Source: Clonostachys chloroleuca
Lineage: Eukaryota; Ascomycota; Sordariomycetes; Hypocreales; Bionectriaceae
Direction of reading: 5' to 3'
NCBI GenBank assembly: GCA_037952775.1
Contig: JBANAY010000003.1
Span: forward strand, 24,986,001-25,050,000
DNA: 64,000 nt
The notes below the pieces were generated by a model. The model did no database searches and was not told the DNA's origin. It worked only from the letters and a program-made list of their open reading frames with translations. Shown here piece by piece: positions 1-10,932 of the stretch (within the stretch, counting starts at the first letter, position 1; each line of letters starts with the position of its first letter). The translations under genes were made by a program, and so were the position numbers.

Positions 1-390
1 TCCACGACCGCTGATGATCGTATCCATTGTGATGGGACCCTCTTCAATGCCGTAGCCAATGTGCGGGGGCACGGTATCAAAATGAGTCGTAAGAATAACC
101 TTGGGGGAAAATTGAGTAAGATTTCCCGCAGGAGAGGCTAGAACGTTGATGCGAGTATCTCCCTCTGGTGTATTAGCAACAGGCGGGACTGCCTGGGTGG
201 TCACTGACCAACTCTTATTCTGGAAGTATTCATAGAGCCAGCTTCCCAGCTCAGCTTCAAGGCCAGAATTTGAGGGAATTTCGACAACATTTTTATGAAG
301 CTCGAGGAGGGCGCTACGATAAGATGTTGTGTCGCATGTCGCAGCAGCTGCTAGAGCTGTCAAGAGGAGGGCTGTTTGAGCATACATCAT
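1..390 (-). CDS. secreted M20-family metallopeptidase, 5' part only (runs off the window)
   Basis: The minus strand is open from ATG at 390 to the window edge, giving 130 residues. It begins with two Met and a hydrophobic, Ala/Leu-rich stretch typical of a secretory signal peptide (about residues 1-18). Near residue 103 it reads THFDTVPP, the HxD metal-binding signature of M20 peptidases (carboxypeptidase S, ArgE/DapE relatives), where the His and Asp help bind the catalytic zinc pair. Fungal secreted or vacuolar members trim peptides from their ends. The first ATG of a tandem pair (390 and 387) was taken as the start. The catalytic Glu and the remaining metal ligands lie outside the window, so activity cannot be judged. 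The family call is fairly sure; the substrate is unknown. Confidence 0.75.
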   Translation of the reverse strand, partial: MMYAQTALLLTALAAAATCDTTSYRSALLELHKNVVEIPSNSGLEAELGSWLYEYFQNKSWSVTTQAVPPVANTPEGDTRINVLASPAGNLTQFSPKVILTTHFDTVPPHIGYGIEEGPITMDTIISGRG

Positions 391-1327
391 ATTTTCCGTG
401 TACCACTATACGAGGATACAGAGTTTCCATCCAGTAGGACCTCATAGTTCATCTTGAACAACGGGCTTGAAATAAATACCCGAGGATGTCTTATCAGCCA
501 TTTACCCTGGAAAATTGGACCCTAGAATGGAAAAACAAGCAAGTCGACACCGATCAGCGCAGTTCCGCATGCGTTATGGCTCAGCTTGGCCCTCAATGCT
601 ACGCTGAAATGCATCAATGTAGGCTCTTCCTTTCCCTGAGTGGATGATGAACAGCAGACCCAGAATTGACATCATCGCACCTAATGATGTCGACACTCGT
701 ATGCCCTCATCTATCGCCCCCCTTGTTCAGGGTCGTATTGAATTTGAGAAAAAGCACGCACATACCCATGGAGAGATAACTACTTCACACTTGCATCTTT
801 TTTCTGACGGCAAAGATTAGACTTCGCAAATAGTCAAAAACACGATCAGTTTTGAGGGAGGGTCGTTACACCTTAGTTTTTACTACTCTTTCGCCTTTAT
901 ACCGATATCCCATTTGGATTATGCCTTCTTCAGCTGGGGTCTCTGGATCCGTTTCTTTCGCCGGTTGCAGATATTTCCACTTTCTATGCTATCTAGGCTA
1001 TCCATACTATCCCGGCACGGAGAATTCCTCTTTGAGAGTCACCTGCAGTGCGGGGCGATGTTCTTCCTTTAGAGAACCCTTGATACTTATTCCCAACCCT
1101 TGTGAATCTACCTCTATTTGGAAGCTAAATTTTTGTAGTTCAGCCCGTCAGGTCTGTAAAACGCGGGACAATCGCTAAACGTAGCTTTGAGAAGGATGTG
1201 TCTGAGTCGAAAGGCAACAAATTGTGCCGAAAGAATAGATTGAAGCAAAGAATATAGGATTCCCCTCTTCTAGTCAACTGAAACAAGTCTGCTAATCTCC
1301 CTCTTAACAAATCCCATAGTTCTCTGT
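391..1327. other. intergenic: upstream of the M20 gene, downstream of the MDR gene
   Basis: No supported gene. The left part should hold the promoter of the M20 gene. A 108-codon plus-strand frame at 852-1178 lacks domain-like composition and was not called. Confidence 0.5.
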
Positions 1328-2428
1328 TCACAAGCCGTGCTGTTTTGCAAGCTTCTCATCTACCGCAAACACCATCTTTCCCATCACATTTGTGCCCGAA
1401 ACGAGTTCTTCCTGAACTTGAACCTCATCGGCCAAACGAACAACCTTAAAGACCTTCGGGATCAATTCCTTTGTCCTAACCTTTCTCAGAATTGCGTCGA
1501 AATCTTCCAGAAACAATTCCTTCGCCTTCAGGTAATTGTCCGTCATGACGCTGAAAAAACTGGTCCTCGGCTGCATCCGCGCGCCAAGCAGGGCATGAAG
1601 AGCCGAAGGGCTGCTCGCCATCCCCGTCCCGTCAGCCTTGATTTCGTCCATGACTCCGATAACAATCACCTTCCCCGTATCTTCTTTGGTCGCCTGGTAG
1701 CTCTGAAGAAGGCTTTGCTCGCTACCCACGGCGTCGTATGCAACGTCGACTCCTTTCCCGTCAGTCAACGCCTTGACTTGGGCGACAAGATCAGGAGCGC
1801 GACGATCAACGGGAGTAACACCCAGAGATTTTACATAGCCGAATTTAGAGGCGGAGCATGTTCCAATCAACTTGAGGTTCAGATTGAAGGCTTGTGCGAG
1901 TTGTGCAACAGCAGTACCGATCCCTCCACTCACCGAACCGATCAGAATGCTCGATCCAGGTGTGAGGTCAACCCCGCTACGCTTTAGCATCCCCCAAGCC
2001 GTCATGTAGTTTAGCGGAAGTGCACAGACTAAGACCGGGTCATCAGTTGCCTCTATGGGGATGAGTTCTGTAACAGGCAGGATGGCATGTGTGGCATGAG
2101 CTCCCACGACACATATAGAGGCAACGTGATCACCAACAGTCAGTGTACTTTTGGACGCCGCTGAAGAACCAACGATCACGACTTCTCCGACAAGCTCGTA
2201 GCCCGGAGTGAAACCAGGCTTGGCGGTGCGAGGGTCTGGGTAGCCCCCTGCCCGCTGAATATTGTCTGTGCCGGCGATGCCAGCCGCAATGATGCGCACT
2301 AGGACATCATCGGGAGAGATTTCAGTCGGAAGCTCCCATGTCTCCCATCGCATTACAGACGGGCCACCAAACTCTGATACAATCCATCGCCCGGCCTTGT
2401 CCGGAGTCGGGCTGGTATTGAAGGACAT
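1328..2428 (-). CDS. medium-chain dehydrogenase/reductase, quinone-oxidoreductase-like
   Basis: This single-exon gene encodes about 366 residues. The N-terminal GroES-like part contains GYELVGEVV and VGDHVA, as in NADPH:quinone oxidoreductases and enoyl reductases. The Rossmann half has the glycine pattern GSVSGGIGTAVAQLAQ, followed by VDVAYDAVGS. I see no Cys/His set for the zinc sites of classical alcohol dehydrogenases, so it is probably a zinc-free NADPH-dependent reductase of quinones or activated alkenes. The frame opens at 2446, but the ATG at 2428 (MSFNTSP) gives the usual start for the family and is preferred. The protein has no signal peptide and is probably cytosolic. Its neighbours suggest no pathway. 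Confidence 0.85.
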   Translation of the reverse strand: MSFNTSPTPDKAGRWIVSEFGGPSVMRWETWELPTEISPDDVLVRIIAAGIAGTDNIQRAGGYPDPRTAKPGFTPGYELVGEVVIVGSSAASKSTLTVGDHVASICVVGAHATHAILPVTELIPIEATDDPVLVCALPLNYMTAWGMLKRSGVDLTPGSSILIGSVSGGIGTAVAQLAQAFNLNLKLIGTCSASKFGYVKSLGVTPVDRRAPDLVAQVKALTDGKGVDVAYDAVGSEQSLLQSYQATKEDTGKVIVIGVMDEIKADGTGMASSPSALHALLGARMQPRTSFFSVMTDNYLKAKELFLEDFDAILRKVRTKELIPKVFKVVRLADEVQVQEELVSGTNVMGKMVFAVDEKLAKQHGL

Positions 2429-3115
2429 AGCGCTGGAATAAATCAAGTGAGCAGAGATGGTTTTTGGTTGCTTGAACTGGGCAATTTACGATGATATTTA
2501 ATTAAGCCTATGTGAAAGAAAATGCTATCTCTTGAGCCATGTTGCTCTTTATATACATGATGTGAGTCCGTGGTAATTCCACGGATCAGCACCACGGCGA
2601 CTCCACGGCCTGAATTGATTACACTAGCTCGTTTCCGACACATCCGATACGGTTGACGTCTTTGCGTCTAATCTTCCATATTTCGATATATTGCTTTGAA
2701 TAATCTATCAAATTGACCTCTTGGATGTACCTAGGCCTATGAGACTTAAAGACGCAGCTTAAGAAAAAGCAATCGAGGCCGAGAGACGGAAAATAAGGCG
2801 AGAAAGGGCCACAGGCAAGAAAGGGCCACAGGCGAGACCGAAGCACAAGGCGGCCACGGTACAGGAAGAGGAAAGGGAAGAGGACAAAGACAAGGAAATA
2901 CAACGTGCAAAGAAAAGTGAGGAGAAGAAGAGGGCCGAGAAAGAGGGGTCGGATGAAAAATACAGTCTCGGTAGGTTTGATTGGAATTGCGATTTTATCT
3001 CTATTGTGATGTCGCATAATAAGTTCAACAGGACCTTTGTGCTGATGAGCCCAAAAGCTATGAGACGGGATGATAACATGAAGATATTCAAAACATGGGA
3101 TAACTGGCGCGAACA
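2429..3115. other. gap with a decayed plus-strand coding frame at its right end
   Basis: The left half is the promoter side of the MDR gene. From 2763 to 3119 the plus strand stays open for 118 codons after an in-frame TAA at 2760. It reads as a Lys/Glu/Arg-rich stretch followed by an ordered-looking segment with FDWNCDF and KTWDNWREH, then a stop. It has no ATG near its beginning and no clear upstream exon. It probably represents the 3' part of a decayed or unrecognised gene. Minus-strand frames over the same bases are Leu/Phe/Ser-rich mirrors and were not called. Confidence 0.35.
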
Positions 3116-4639
3116 TTAAATTCGACGAGCACGCCTATTCAATCTCGAATATTGACCATACCTGATCGTATCCTTGAAATCCCTAGCCCAAAGGGGACTG
3201 TCTGTTCTGACATACTGCATATCAGGAATTGTACGCCAACCAAAGCTGTATCGAGCTAATGGTAGCTCGCGAGACAAGGACAAGATCTCGTAACCATCCG
3301 CCCACGACTCTGCTGTCGCACAGGCTTCATATTTTTTAAATATGCCCCCGTATTTGGTACCTTCAGTATCTTCAAGCAAGACAAGCCGATGCAGATGCGG
3401 CAGTCGTGTTGGAACGTTCTTAGCCAGCAGCTGAATCAGGAATTTCATTATATCGAAAACATGAACCCCGTGGCCTTCCTGCCATTTGACCGCCCCGTCA
3501 AGAAGCATGTCTTGCGAGAGAGCAAGCGTCTTGATGTTGGTAGGGATACTCTCCTCGAGTGGCTGGGGATTGTCTCCAAAACCGGCAAGCGAAATCAATG
3601 GTACTTCGAGGTCCGTCAGGCGGTCGAAACCAGCAAGACCGCGGAAAGACCCCAAAACCGTCATGCCTGGAAAAAAAATAGGTTGGTATAGGTAAGGATG
3701 GTGGCCCCCTTTGATGTTCAACCGGAAGAGCAATGTCTCCAGCGTGCGTCTGACTTTTGAGAGGATTGCAACAATCTTGTCAAAGTCCAATGTTGGTGTC
3801 AGCCAAGGGTCCCCCGAGTCATCGTATTCCCAAGTCCAGAGGAGTGACTTGAGGCTCCGCGTGAGGCTGAGTATCTTGCCCATGTGTTGGTCAGAGAGTC
3901 GTGCGATATCCAGCGAAGTGAGGTGGTCCAAGTTAGGCGCCCCAGCCGGCCACCGGAAGTCTGGGGAGTTCGGCACCCATGCCACAATATCTGTGACTGC
4001 CGGTAGATAGAACAAGGAGATGACATCTTCGAATGTATCATTTCTCGCCGTTATTTGATAATCATATCCTTTGAAGTACTTGATCTCTTTGAGCCGGTCC
4101 AGTGCAGGTAGTTCACCATAGGCTTTAGACTGCATGACCTTGCCAATGAGTTCACGACCATTGATGAAATTCCTCATCAGCGCGAGGCGCTTCGTTCCAG
4201 AGGAAAGGTTGGCAAGTAAGAGCGCAGAAAGTGCCTCCAGACATGTTTCGCCTGAGTGGAACTTTTCGATCCAGAGCTCAGTGAACGGCACGTTGGTCTT
4301 CTCGATGGCAGCCAGACACTGCTCCTTGAATGCTGTATCAAGGCTTTTGAGATCTATCGCACGTGAATCGTCCTGGCCACCAAAGCCCCACCCATTCATT
4401 GAGACAGTATCTAGATGCTGAAAAAGTTCTGGCCTCCGGAGAAGAGTGCGAAGAAGGGGCACAATTCGGGGGATGCAAAGGAAGCTGTACTCCAAAATGG
4501 CGGAAGAATAGAGAAAGGGCTCGGCAGAGCTACGAAGAGACTTGCTCGTAAGACAGAGGTTCTTCAGATCGGAAATCTTAGGGACAAAGCCACAGATGTG
4601 ATAGATGATCTCATTCGGGGCATCAGTAAGCGGTGCCAT
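3116..4639 (-). CDS. F-box protein, leucine-rich type
   Basis: The gene encodes 507 residues in one exon. It starts at the ATG at 4639 (MAPLTDAPNEII), five codons inside the longest frame. The N-terminus (LTDAPNEIIYHICGFV and then LCLTSKSLRSSAEPFLY) matches the fungal F-box, which binds Skp1 in an SCF ubiquitin ligase. The remaining ~440 residues carry scattered leucine-rich strands such as LDHLTSLDIARL and FDRLTDLEVPLIS, as in fungal F-box/LRR-like proteins that pick substrates. Such genes occur in large, fast-evolving families in Pezizomycotina, so the target cannot be inferred. Its stop codon overlaps by 4 bp the end of the decayed plus-strand frame at 2763-3119. Confidence 0.8.
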   Translation of the reverse strand: MAPLTDAPNEIIYHICGFVPKISDLKNLCLTSKSLRSSAEPFLYSSAILEYSFLCIPRIVPLLRTLLRRPELFQHLDTVSMNGWGFGGQDDSRAIDLKSLDTAFKEQCLAAIEKTNVPFTELWIEKFHSGETCLEALSALLLANLSSGTKRLALMRNFINGRELIGKVMQSKAYGELPALDRLKEIKYFKGYDYQITARNDTFEDVISLFYLPAVTDIVAWVPNSPDFRWPAGAPNLDHLTSLDIARLSDQHMGKILSLTRSLKSLLWTWEYDDSGDPWLTPTLDFDKIVAILSKVRRTLETLLFRLNIKGGHHPYLYQPIFFPGMTVLGSFRGLAGFDRLTDLEVPLISLAGFGDNPQPLEESIPTNIKTLALSQDMLLDGAVKWQEGHGVHVFDIMKFLIQLLAKNVPTRLPHLHRLVLLEDTEGTKYGGIFKKYEACATAESWADGYEILSLSRELPLARYSFGWRTIPDMQYVRTDSPLWARDFKDTIRYGQYSRLNRRARRI

Positions 4640-5354
4640 GGTGAATAGGCGCACAACGGTTTGGCGAATTGAATGGGAATCTTGAACAGCTGAAAGGGCG
4701 AGAAATAGATGCTTGGTATGGGGGAATGATAATATGCAGCGATGAGATATATATTCAGGCGTACATATTTCTTTAGAGTTTCATCTAACAGCTGGGTGTG
4801 TTACAATTATGCTGGTGGGTTACGCTGGTGAGTGGTGTCCGACATATAATACTACATTGCCAACATACCTCACCTCGCACAAACAGGATCGCTGTGACGA
4901 TTAAGCCAGTAGATAAAGAGAAATCCTTACCCTAGGTTTCCGCAATGGCCTTATATCTTGCCAGAATTGCAACGGTGTGAGTGGGGAAGTTCTGACACTG
5001 CAGAGGTACTTTATGCAGCCAGACAGAGAATAGCTATTCATTTTGAGATACTGCTGGACAAATTCTCCTTCACTTTTGGTTCAGACCAAATCCAGCAGAC
5101 TTGCCTTACTTGGGGAGGACTTGGGGGTTCAAAGCATTCGACCCGCCCCAGTTCACAAGTCTGACTTCTAACCTCCTCAAGGCCATACTTCTTAGCGTTA
5201 CTATTGGCTGCCCAACAAGTTCTCCAGCTTACATGGACCCATCATTCAGACCGAGCCACAATATGTGGCTTCTCCGCATTTCCGGCGTGGTCTATCAGGC
5301 CAGGACAACGACAAATTGTCATCAGCCATCCAACACAGTCGTACTGGGTAGACA
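4640..5354. other. divergent promoter region between the F-box and 2EXR-like genes
   Basis: Short frames here show no domain-like sequence. The stretch should contain the promoters of both flanking genes. Confidence 0.5.
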
Positions 5355-6563
5355 ATGCCGGAGTCCTCACATGCTGGCTATGGCCAGTCTTTCGTTCCTT
5401 TCCCCCGTCTCCCGGTCGAAATCCAGATCTTCATCCTGAAATTAGCCACAGGTCACTCCTCATTTTTGTGGGCTGAGTGGTCGGGCCCAGGACTGACCAT
5501 GCTGGCACCGATGGTCACGATACCAGAGCTCAGCGAGGGTGACCTACCTGGCCTCATCCCGTACTCTCTGCCCGACGGTATGCCGAAGACTCTGCCCGCT
5601 TTTCCTCTGCCAGGTGGACTTCCAGACCCGTCAGCACCGGCAGATGCGTGGGTTGATTGGGACACCTACGAGGCTATGATGCAGCCCAAGCAACATAGTT
5701 TGAGCCGATTGACCAGTTCTTTAAGAAAGTCTTTTGGGCAGACCACATTGACTAATGAGAGCCGTCAAAATCTTCTCGAGTATAACCCATTGCTCGAATA
5801 CTTGAAAGCATTCTCCCTGAGTCGCAAGATAGCCTTCTCCAGGGCCATCATCAAGACAAATCAGATACTGCCAGCCAATACAACATCACACAGCAGTAGG
5901 CCAGTATTTCACACGCTGAATTATGGAGCTATAAGCAGCAACATTTTTAAAGACATGAAGACAGGGAGAAATTGCTTTGCCTTCGTTCTCGGCAACGACA
6001 GGTCCACAAAGGCGCCTGAAGCTTTGATGCTGCAGAAAGTCACCGACCCCAGCAAACAGTACACATTTGTTTCAGCTTGGCTTGCTGATATTGAGCGCTG
6101 CATATTTGGGCATCGACTGAGCTTCTCTCCTGGGCAGCAAAAGCTGGACAAGAGCAGGTTCAAGCAGGTCGATTGGGCCATGTGGTGGAGGCCTGACCTG
6201 GGCGCTCGCGCGAGACGACCAGAGGCAAACCACCCCTTCTTCATACCCCCCGAGACCATCCTTTCGATATATTGCGCTATCCTGCACCGTTTGATCGGCG
6301 ATTACACTCACACTACAAGAAACTGCCCTGCGGAGCATGAATATGGAGACGCTATGTATTCCTCTGGTGACTGGTACTTCCGGCTTCTGGAGACAGGAAA
6401 ATGCAGTCGCTGCGGGAAGCTGTTGTTGGATGATCTTCTTCAAAATTTTCCCCAACTTATAGACGAGGATGGCCATATTGATGTCATAATCTTGCTACAG
6501 AGGGGAGCTTTTGAAAGGCCCGAGCTGACGATAGATGCAAGAAGCCATGAGCTATATGTTTAA
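5355..6563 (+). CDS. 2EXR/F-box-like domain protein of unknown function
   Basis: This single-exon gene encodes 402 residues. Near residue 17 it has FPRLPVEIQIFILKLA, which matches the opening of the fungal 2EXR domain and F-box-like motifs (F-x-x-LP-x-EI-x-x-x-I). The middle is Pro-rich (residues about 50-105). The C-terminal half is conserved-looking, with WWRPDLGARAR and a CSRCGK knuckle near residue 355. The single CxxC pair may bind a metal but is not a known zinc finger. Members are usually lineage-expanded proteins of unknown role. The gene converges on the 1292-aa gene, with 187 bp between the stops. Confidence 0.65.
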   Translation: MPESSHAGYGQSFVPFPRLPVEIQIFILKLATGHSSFLWAEWSGPGLTMLAPMVTIPELSEGDLPGLIPYSLPDGMPKTLPAFPLPGGLPDPSAPADAWVDWDTYEAMMQPKQHSLSRLTSSLRKSFGQTTLTNESRQNLLEYNPLLEYLKAFSLSRKIAFSRAIIKTNQILPANTTSHSSRPVFHTLNYGAISSNIFKDMKTGRNCFAFVLGNDRSTKAPEALMLQKVTDPSKQYTFVSAWLADIERCIFGHRLSFSPGQQKLDKSRFKQVDWAMWWRPDLGARARRPEANHPFFIPPETILSIYCAILHRLIGDYTHTTRNCPAEHEYGDAMYSSGDWYFRLLETGKCSRCGKLLLDDLLQNFPQLIDEDGHIDVIILLQRGAFERPELTIDARSHELYV

Positions 6564-6750
6564 GCCAAGTCGGATCCCTCGGGGTCAATACTTCAGCAAT
6601 TTGGTATCTGACGAAAATTATATTATGGCTGGCTTGTATGCTCTTTGGTACTACTCGGTTCTTTGTATCTTTGAGCTCATCAAGAAAGAGAATGAAAATT
6701 TTAAATCAAATCCATGAACCAATACCCATCAGCGCTAAATAAGAATTATG

Positions 6751-9700
6751 TCAACCTTCGATCTCCAATTGCTTCCTTTCGCGCACCGTGTTCAACAGTC
6801 TCTTGGCCGGTTCACTCCCATCTCTGGAAGATCGGTTCTTCACTAAACTCAAGATGACGACTTTGAAGTTCTGCGGCAACTCCTCCCATACAAATTCAGG
6901 ATTGAGGGCCTTGATGAATATCTTCATAGTCCGAACAGGAATCCTGAGAATATTGCAGACATCTTCAGCCGACAAGTCCTTCTGCATTGTGTTGATGAAG
7001 CTGGCTTGCAGCGACGACTTATAATTCGAGAACTGCTCCTCCGTACTCTGAAGAGAGAGATCTTCTGTCGTCACCGCGAGTATGGTTTCCTCGACCGTTT
7101 CTGTGGCTTCAAGCACGTTCAGCCTCGTTCCTGTCAGCATCTCGTGGACAAAGGCCTCGTCGAGAGGCTCAATCTTATCGCCAAACTGGCCTTCTTTTCC
7201 GACCTGCCAGGGCACGCGATTAATCTCGGCGTCGCTGAGCACCTTTCTTGTCAACTCAAAGTTGGAAGCTTCCTCTCCCTGGGTAATGTCGTCTCCAAAT
7301 TCGGCTTCCAGCAGCTCTTTGTACGGCTTGATGTTCTGCACCAGCAGCAGCTGAGGCTTGACTTGCCACAGAGCAGCGATCTCACCGTGCTTTTCAACCA
7401 AAAGCTGACAGGCGTCCTTCAACTCGGCCCAGTCATTGGTTCTACACGCCGTTGCTACGCGGCCCTTTAGCTCGCCAAAGACAGCTGAGCGCTTATTGTA
7501 GATGTTGGCAGCAGCCAGATCGTCGTTTGCAATCCTCTCACCTCCCTCGGAAAGATGCTTGAGATACTTGATCATCTTGGTGTAACTCTTGCTCTGCCTC
7601 TCCAGTGAGTGTGGGAGGTTGGCCAAGAGACGAGTAGCAACAGCCGCCAGGTCCACGTTCTCCTCTGTGAGCATTCGCATGAAGACGGTAATGATGCTGC
7701 GGCAGTGCTCAAGCTCAATGTTCCGGAGCCTGCAGTATTTGATCATCTCGGTCACGCGGTTTCCCTTGATCTCTTTCAAGTCCTCTCCCTTGGTCACCAC
7801 CCGCAAGATGGCCTTGTCAAGGAACCTCTCCAAGCTTGCGTAGAACCACTCTCGTTGCCAGCCGGTGTAAGGGTATAAGTCGACAACAGTATCATACCAT
7901 ACCCAGTCCGCGTTTGTCGTTGGGAGGTCATACTTGGGGTTCTGGCCAAACAGCTGCCAGACCATGCTTAGAGGGCGTACCCCCGATCCGGCGATGGTCA
8001 GCAGGTTGCCATACAGTCCGCGCATCAACTTCGTCACGGTGTCCTCGGCCTGGCTTACCACCACTGGGGCAGTCGTCCTCATCGCCGCGAGCTTGGACAT
8101 GGCGGCCATGAGCAGGGCCCCCATCAAGTGGCCGATCTCCGGGCTTCCGGCTTGGAGATTGTGCTCTCTCGACGCCACAGCATTGCTGAGAGTGTCCCTC
8201 ACCATGATCCTCAATGCGGCGATGTGTGCTTCGTTGCACTTTTCCATCCACCTGACACCATATGGACTCTCCAGATTGACGAATTCGTCCCAACAAACCC
8301 AGGCCAACATGGAGCCAACGCCTTTATCCTGGCCTAGATTTGGCACAGCCAAGATAGGGTGAGTTGGTCCAGCTTGGCTTTGAAGAGGACCGCTGTGGTC
8401 GCTCTGCGACTGCTCAAGGATGATTCCAGCGTCAAATCCCTCCAGGTGGAGAATTCTTGAATCAAGGTTACAACACGAGCTATATATACGAGGTCAGTTT
8501 TAATCCATGTCCATGAGAGAATAGATGAGAAGAAAGTGTGCTTCAGATGGGCAGTGACAGTACCTGGCATCAACAGCAACCGAGTCCAGGTTGCCCAGCA
8601 GACGGCAATACGAATCAGTCTCGATATTCAAGAGCATGACACCCATGTCCATGGCGTGCTCTTCGAGATATCCTGCCAGAGTCTCATAGGTCATCGATTT
8701 AGCAGCCTCAACGTTGCTATTGATTTGAGCCTGACGAACAAGCCGCTTCAAGTCATGGGTTCGCTTCGATGTTGTCTGGGACGACATCATATTGGCGAAG
8801 CTGGAAATGATTGGCTCGAGGGCCTTTTGTATACGCTTAGTAGTTCTTCGGAGGTCTCCGAGAAGTTCATTCTTCCTCTTCACGGATTCCGGGTCCGAAG
8901 CTTGGTATTCGTTCTTGAAGAAGTGGATGTAGGCATCCCTCAGCGGAGCGACAGCGTTGCTAACCTTGATGGATAGTGAGGACACCAGTAATTGAGAGAG
9001 ATCCTGCAGCTCTTTCTGGTTAAGGAGTGCCTGTAATTGTGGGATCGCAGCGGAGATGTCCTCTTCCATGTCATTCAGCTTCTCGATTGGAAGCTCAGCA
9101 AATAGATTCTTGAGTTCGTGCGGCTTGACCGAGTGGTTCAAGTTGGGAAGAATAATTGTGTTCTCATCAGCAAGGCTGATAACCCGCTTCGCTCTTGGGT
9201 CAGTCATGGCTCCCATGCCTGCAGACTCGACGATAGAAGTCACATCAGAGCCAAATGCCAGTTTAGTCGTATTCAGGATAGAACTGTTGGCAATACCCCT
9301 GTAGAAGTAATATTTGTCAAGGATTTGCACCAGAACCAACGACTGTGGGCCTGAAAGTGCCGTCACGGCATTGATGTTCGCAGAGTCCAATAAAGACAAG
9401 ACCTCATCAGAATTTTTGGGCTCATTAGCTGACGCGAGCTGCACGATGAATAGTGCGTTGAGCCGATAAGAGCCGGCAATGTTACGGGCATTATCTGTCA
9501 TCCGCTCGTCGACGATGACGACGACGTTGTCTAAACCCTCGTAATAACTTCTTAAGGCGGCCTCCTCGCCAAAGGGGACATTGGCAGGGACTTTTCCAGT
9601 GGCCAGAAGTACCGGGCCTTGAAGCTGCGAGCCAAAAATGCAGGGCAAAACAACACTAGACGGTTGGGTCTCCGTGAGCAGCTCTTGATTAGGGAGCTTG

Positions 9701-10932
9701 AATTCAAGATTTGTGCCGAACCGTATAATCTGTGTCTCTTGCGTGTTGATAAAAGAGGGCACAGACACGGCGTTCGTGACAAGCAACGCACTTCTCTTGG
9801 CGGTAATATTGGATAGATCTCCCACCGTTGAATTAGCTTCTGGCATCTCTGTGCCATTGCCCAGCACTGTTTTCCTCAGTTAGCCTTGATTCTCATTGAC
9901 GCGTTCTTATCAATTCATGAGATTATATATGGTAGCACTTACGTTTCGGGGCAGTCACTCGAGGAGGAGTGATGGTGAACTCGGCACTTTGTATGGCTTC
10001 CAGGAAGGACGGGCTTTCTAATCTATCGGTAGAGCACATCATGTCCACATCCGTGGTTGCCTTTGGCAAAATGGAACATATCAACGATCCTTCGTCACGC
10101 TTGATTACCAGTGGGCAACAAATTGTTGCATCTCCAATGGTGGCCGCATCCAAGGGCACTGGAATGATATAGAGAATCTGTGAGAGTAGTTGAGCATGAA
10201 TTCATGTTTGGGAACTACGAAGGGGTTTTGAGCGGTACCTTGTCCACATGGTCAGCAACCATCAGTGCAGGGCTAGTCCCTAAGAATCGTGTGATCTTGG
10301 TGGACTGGTAGCCGGAAATGAACACGCAGATCTCCTTCTCTGTCAGGAACGGGGCATCGATCTTGACATAGTCCAAGAGATCCCGCCCGTTCAAGATATC
10401 ACCACTGTGGCTGATGCCTGAGAAGGTATTCCGAGCAGTCCAACAACACGTGTTACATGACGCATCCGCGAAGCAGAAATCATAGTAGGTTGGTGTTCTC
10501 TCAGAGACGGCCAGGATGGTAATTTGACCTGAGACAATGGGAATCTTGAAAGTCGTATCGGGCGCTTGCATGATTTGGAAATCCTCAAACACAGCTACGA
10601 ATTGTCAGTGTCTAATGACCATATTGTGTTGCGTTTAGACATGGAAACATCAAGTCAGAATAGAAGGAACACCTACCAAGGTGGTTCCGGAAGCCAGCCA
10701 TTCGCCTCAACAGGATCTCGCCCATCTCGCCCAAATCCACGGCATTGAAGAAGAAGTCTTCCGGGTAGGAAGAGATGTCAATCTCATCAACTCCATCATT
10801 GGTACGACACAGCAGAGTACGCTCAGGACTAAAGGGATGGGCAGAGCCGACGGGGAGTTCATGTAGGATCTCCTGGATCTGCGCTTTTGAGGTCGCCAGA
10901 GGGCTGAAGTAAGTCTTTCTGACCCGCTCCAT
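6751..10932 (-). CDS. unrecognised large protein, five exons, 1292 aa
   Basis: I built this model from splice sites that keep one frame throughout. Exons are 10932-10677, 10594-10239, 10177-9943, 9866-8564 and 8479-6751. Donors are GTAGGT, GTACCG, GTAAGT, GTACTG and all acceptors are CAG or TAG. The total of 3879 nt divides by 3 and gives 1292 residues. The N-terminus is MERVRKTYFSPLA. A Cys-rich patch lies near residues 130-140 (CFADASCNTCCW). The middle is mostly helical, and the C-terminal third has long charged helices ending RERKQLEIEG. No signal peptide, membrane helix or family motif is recognisable to me. The length, clean splicing and lack of stops argue for a real, expressed gene. 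I assign no function. Confidence 0.75.

Noticed and set aside
2619..3116. Minus-strand frames of 165 and 110 codons
   Set aside because: Leu/Phe/Ser-rich mirrors of the Lys/Glu-rich plus-strand frame; no start context or domain.
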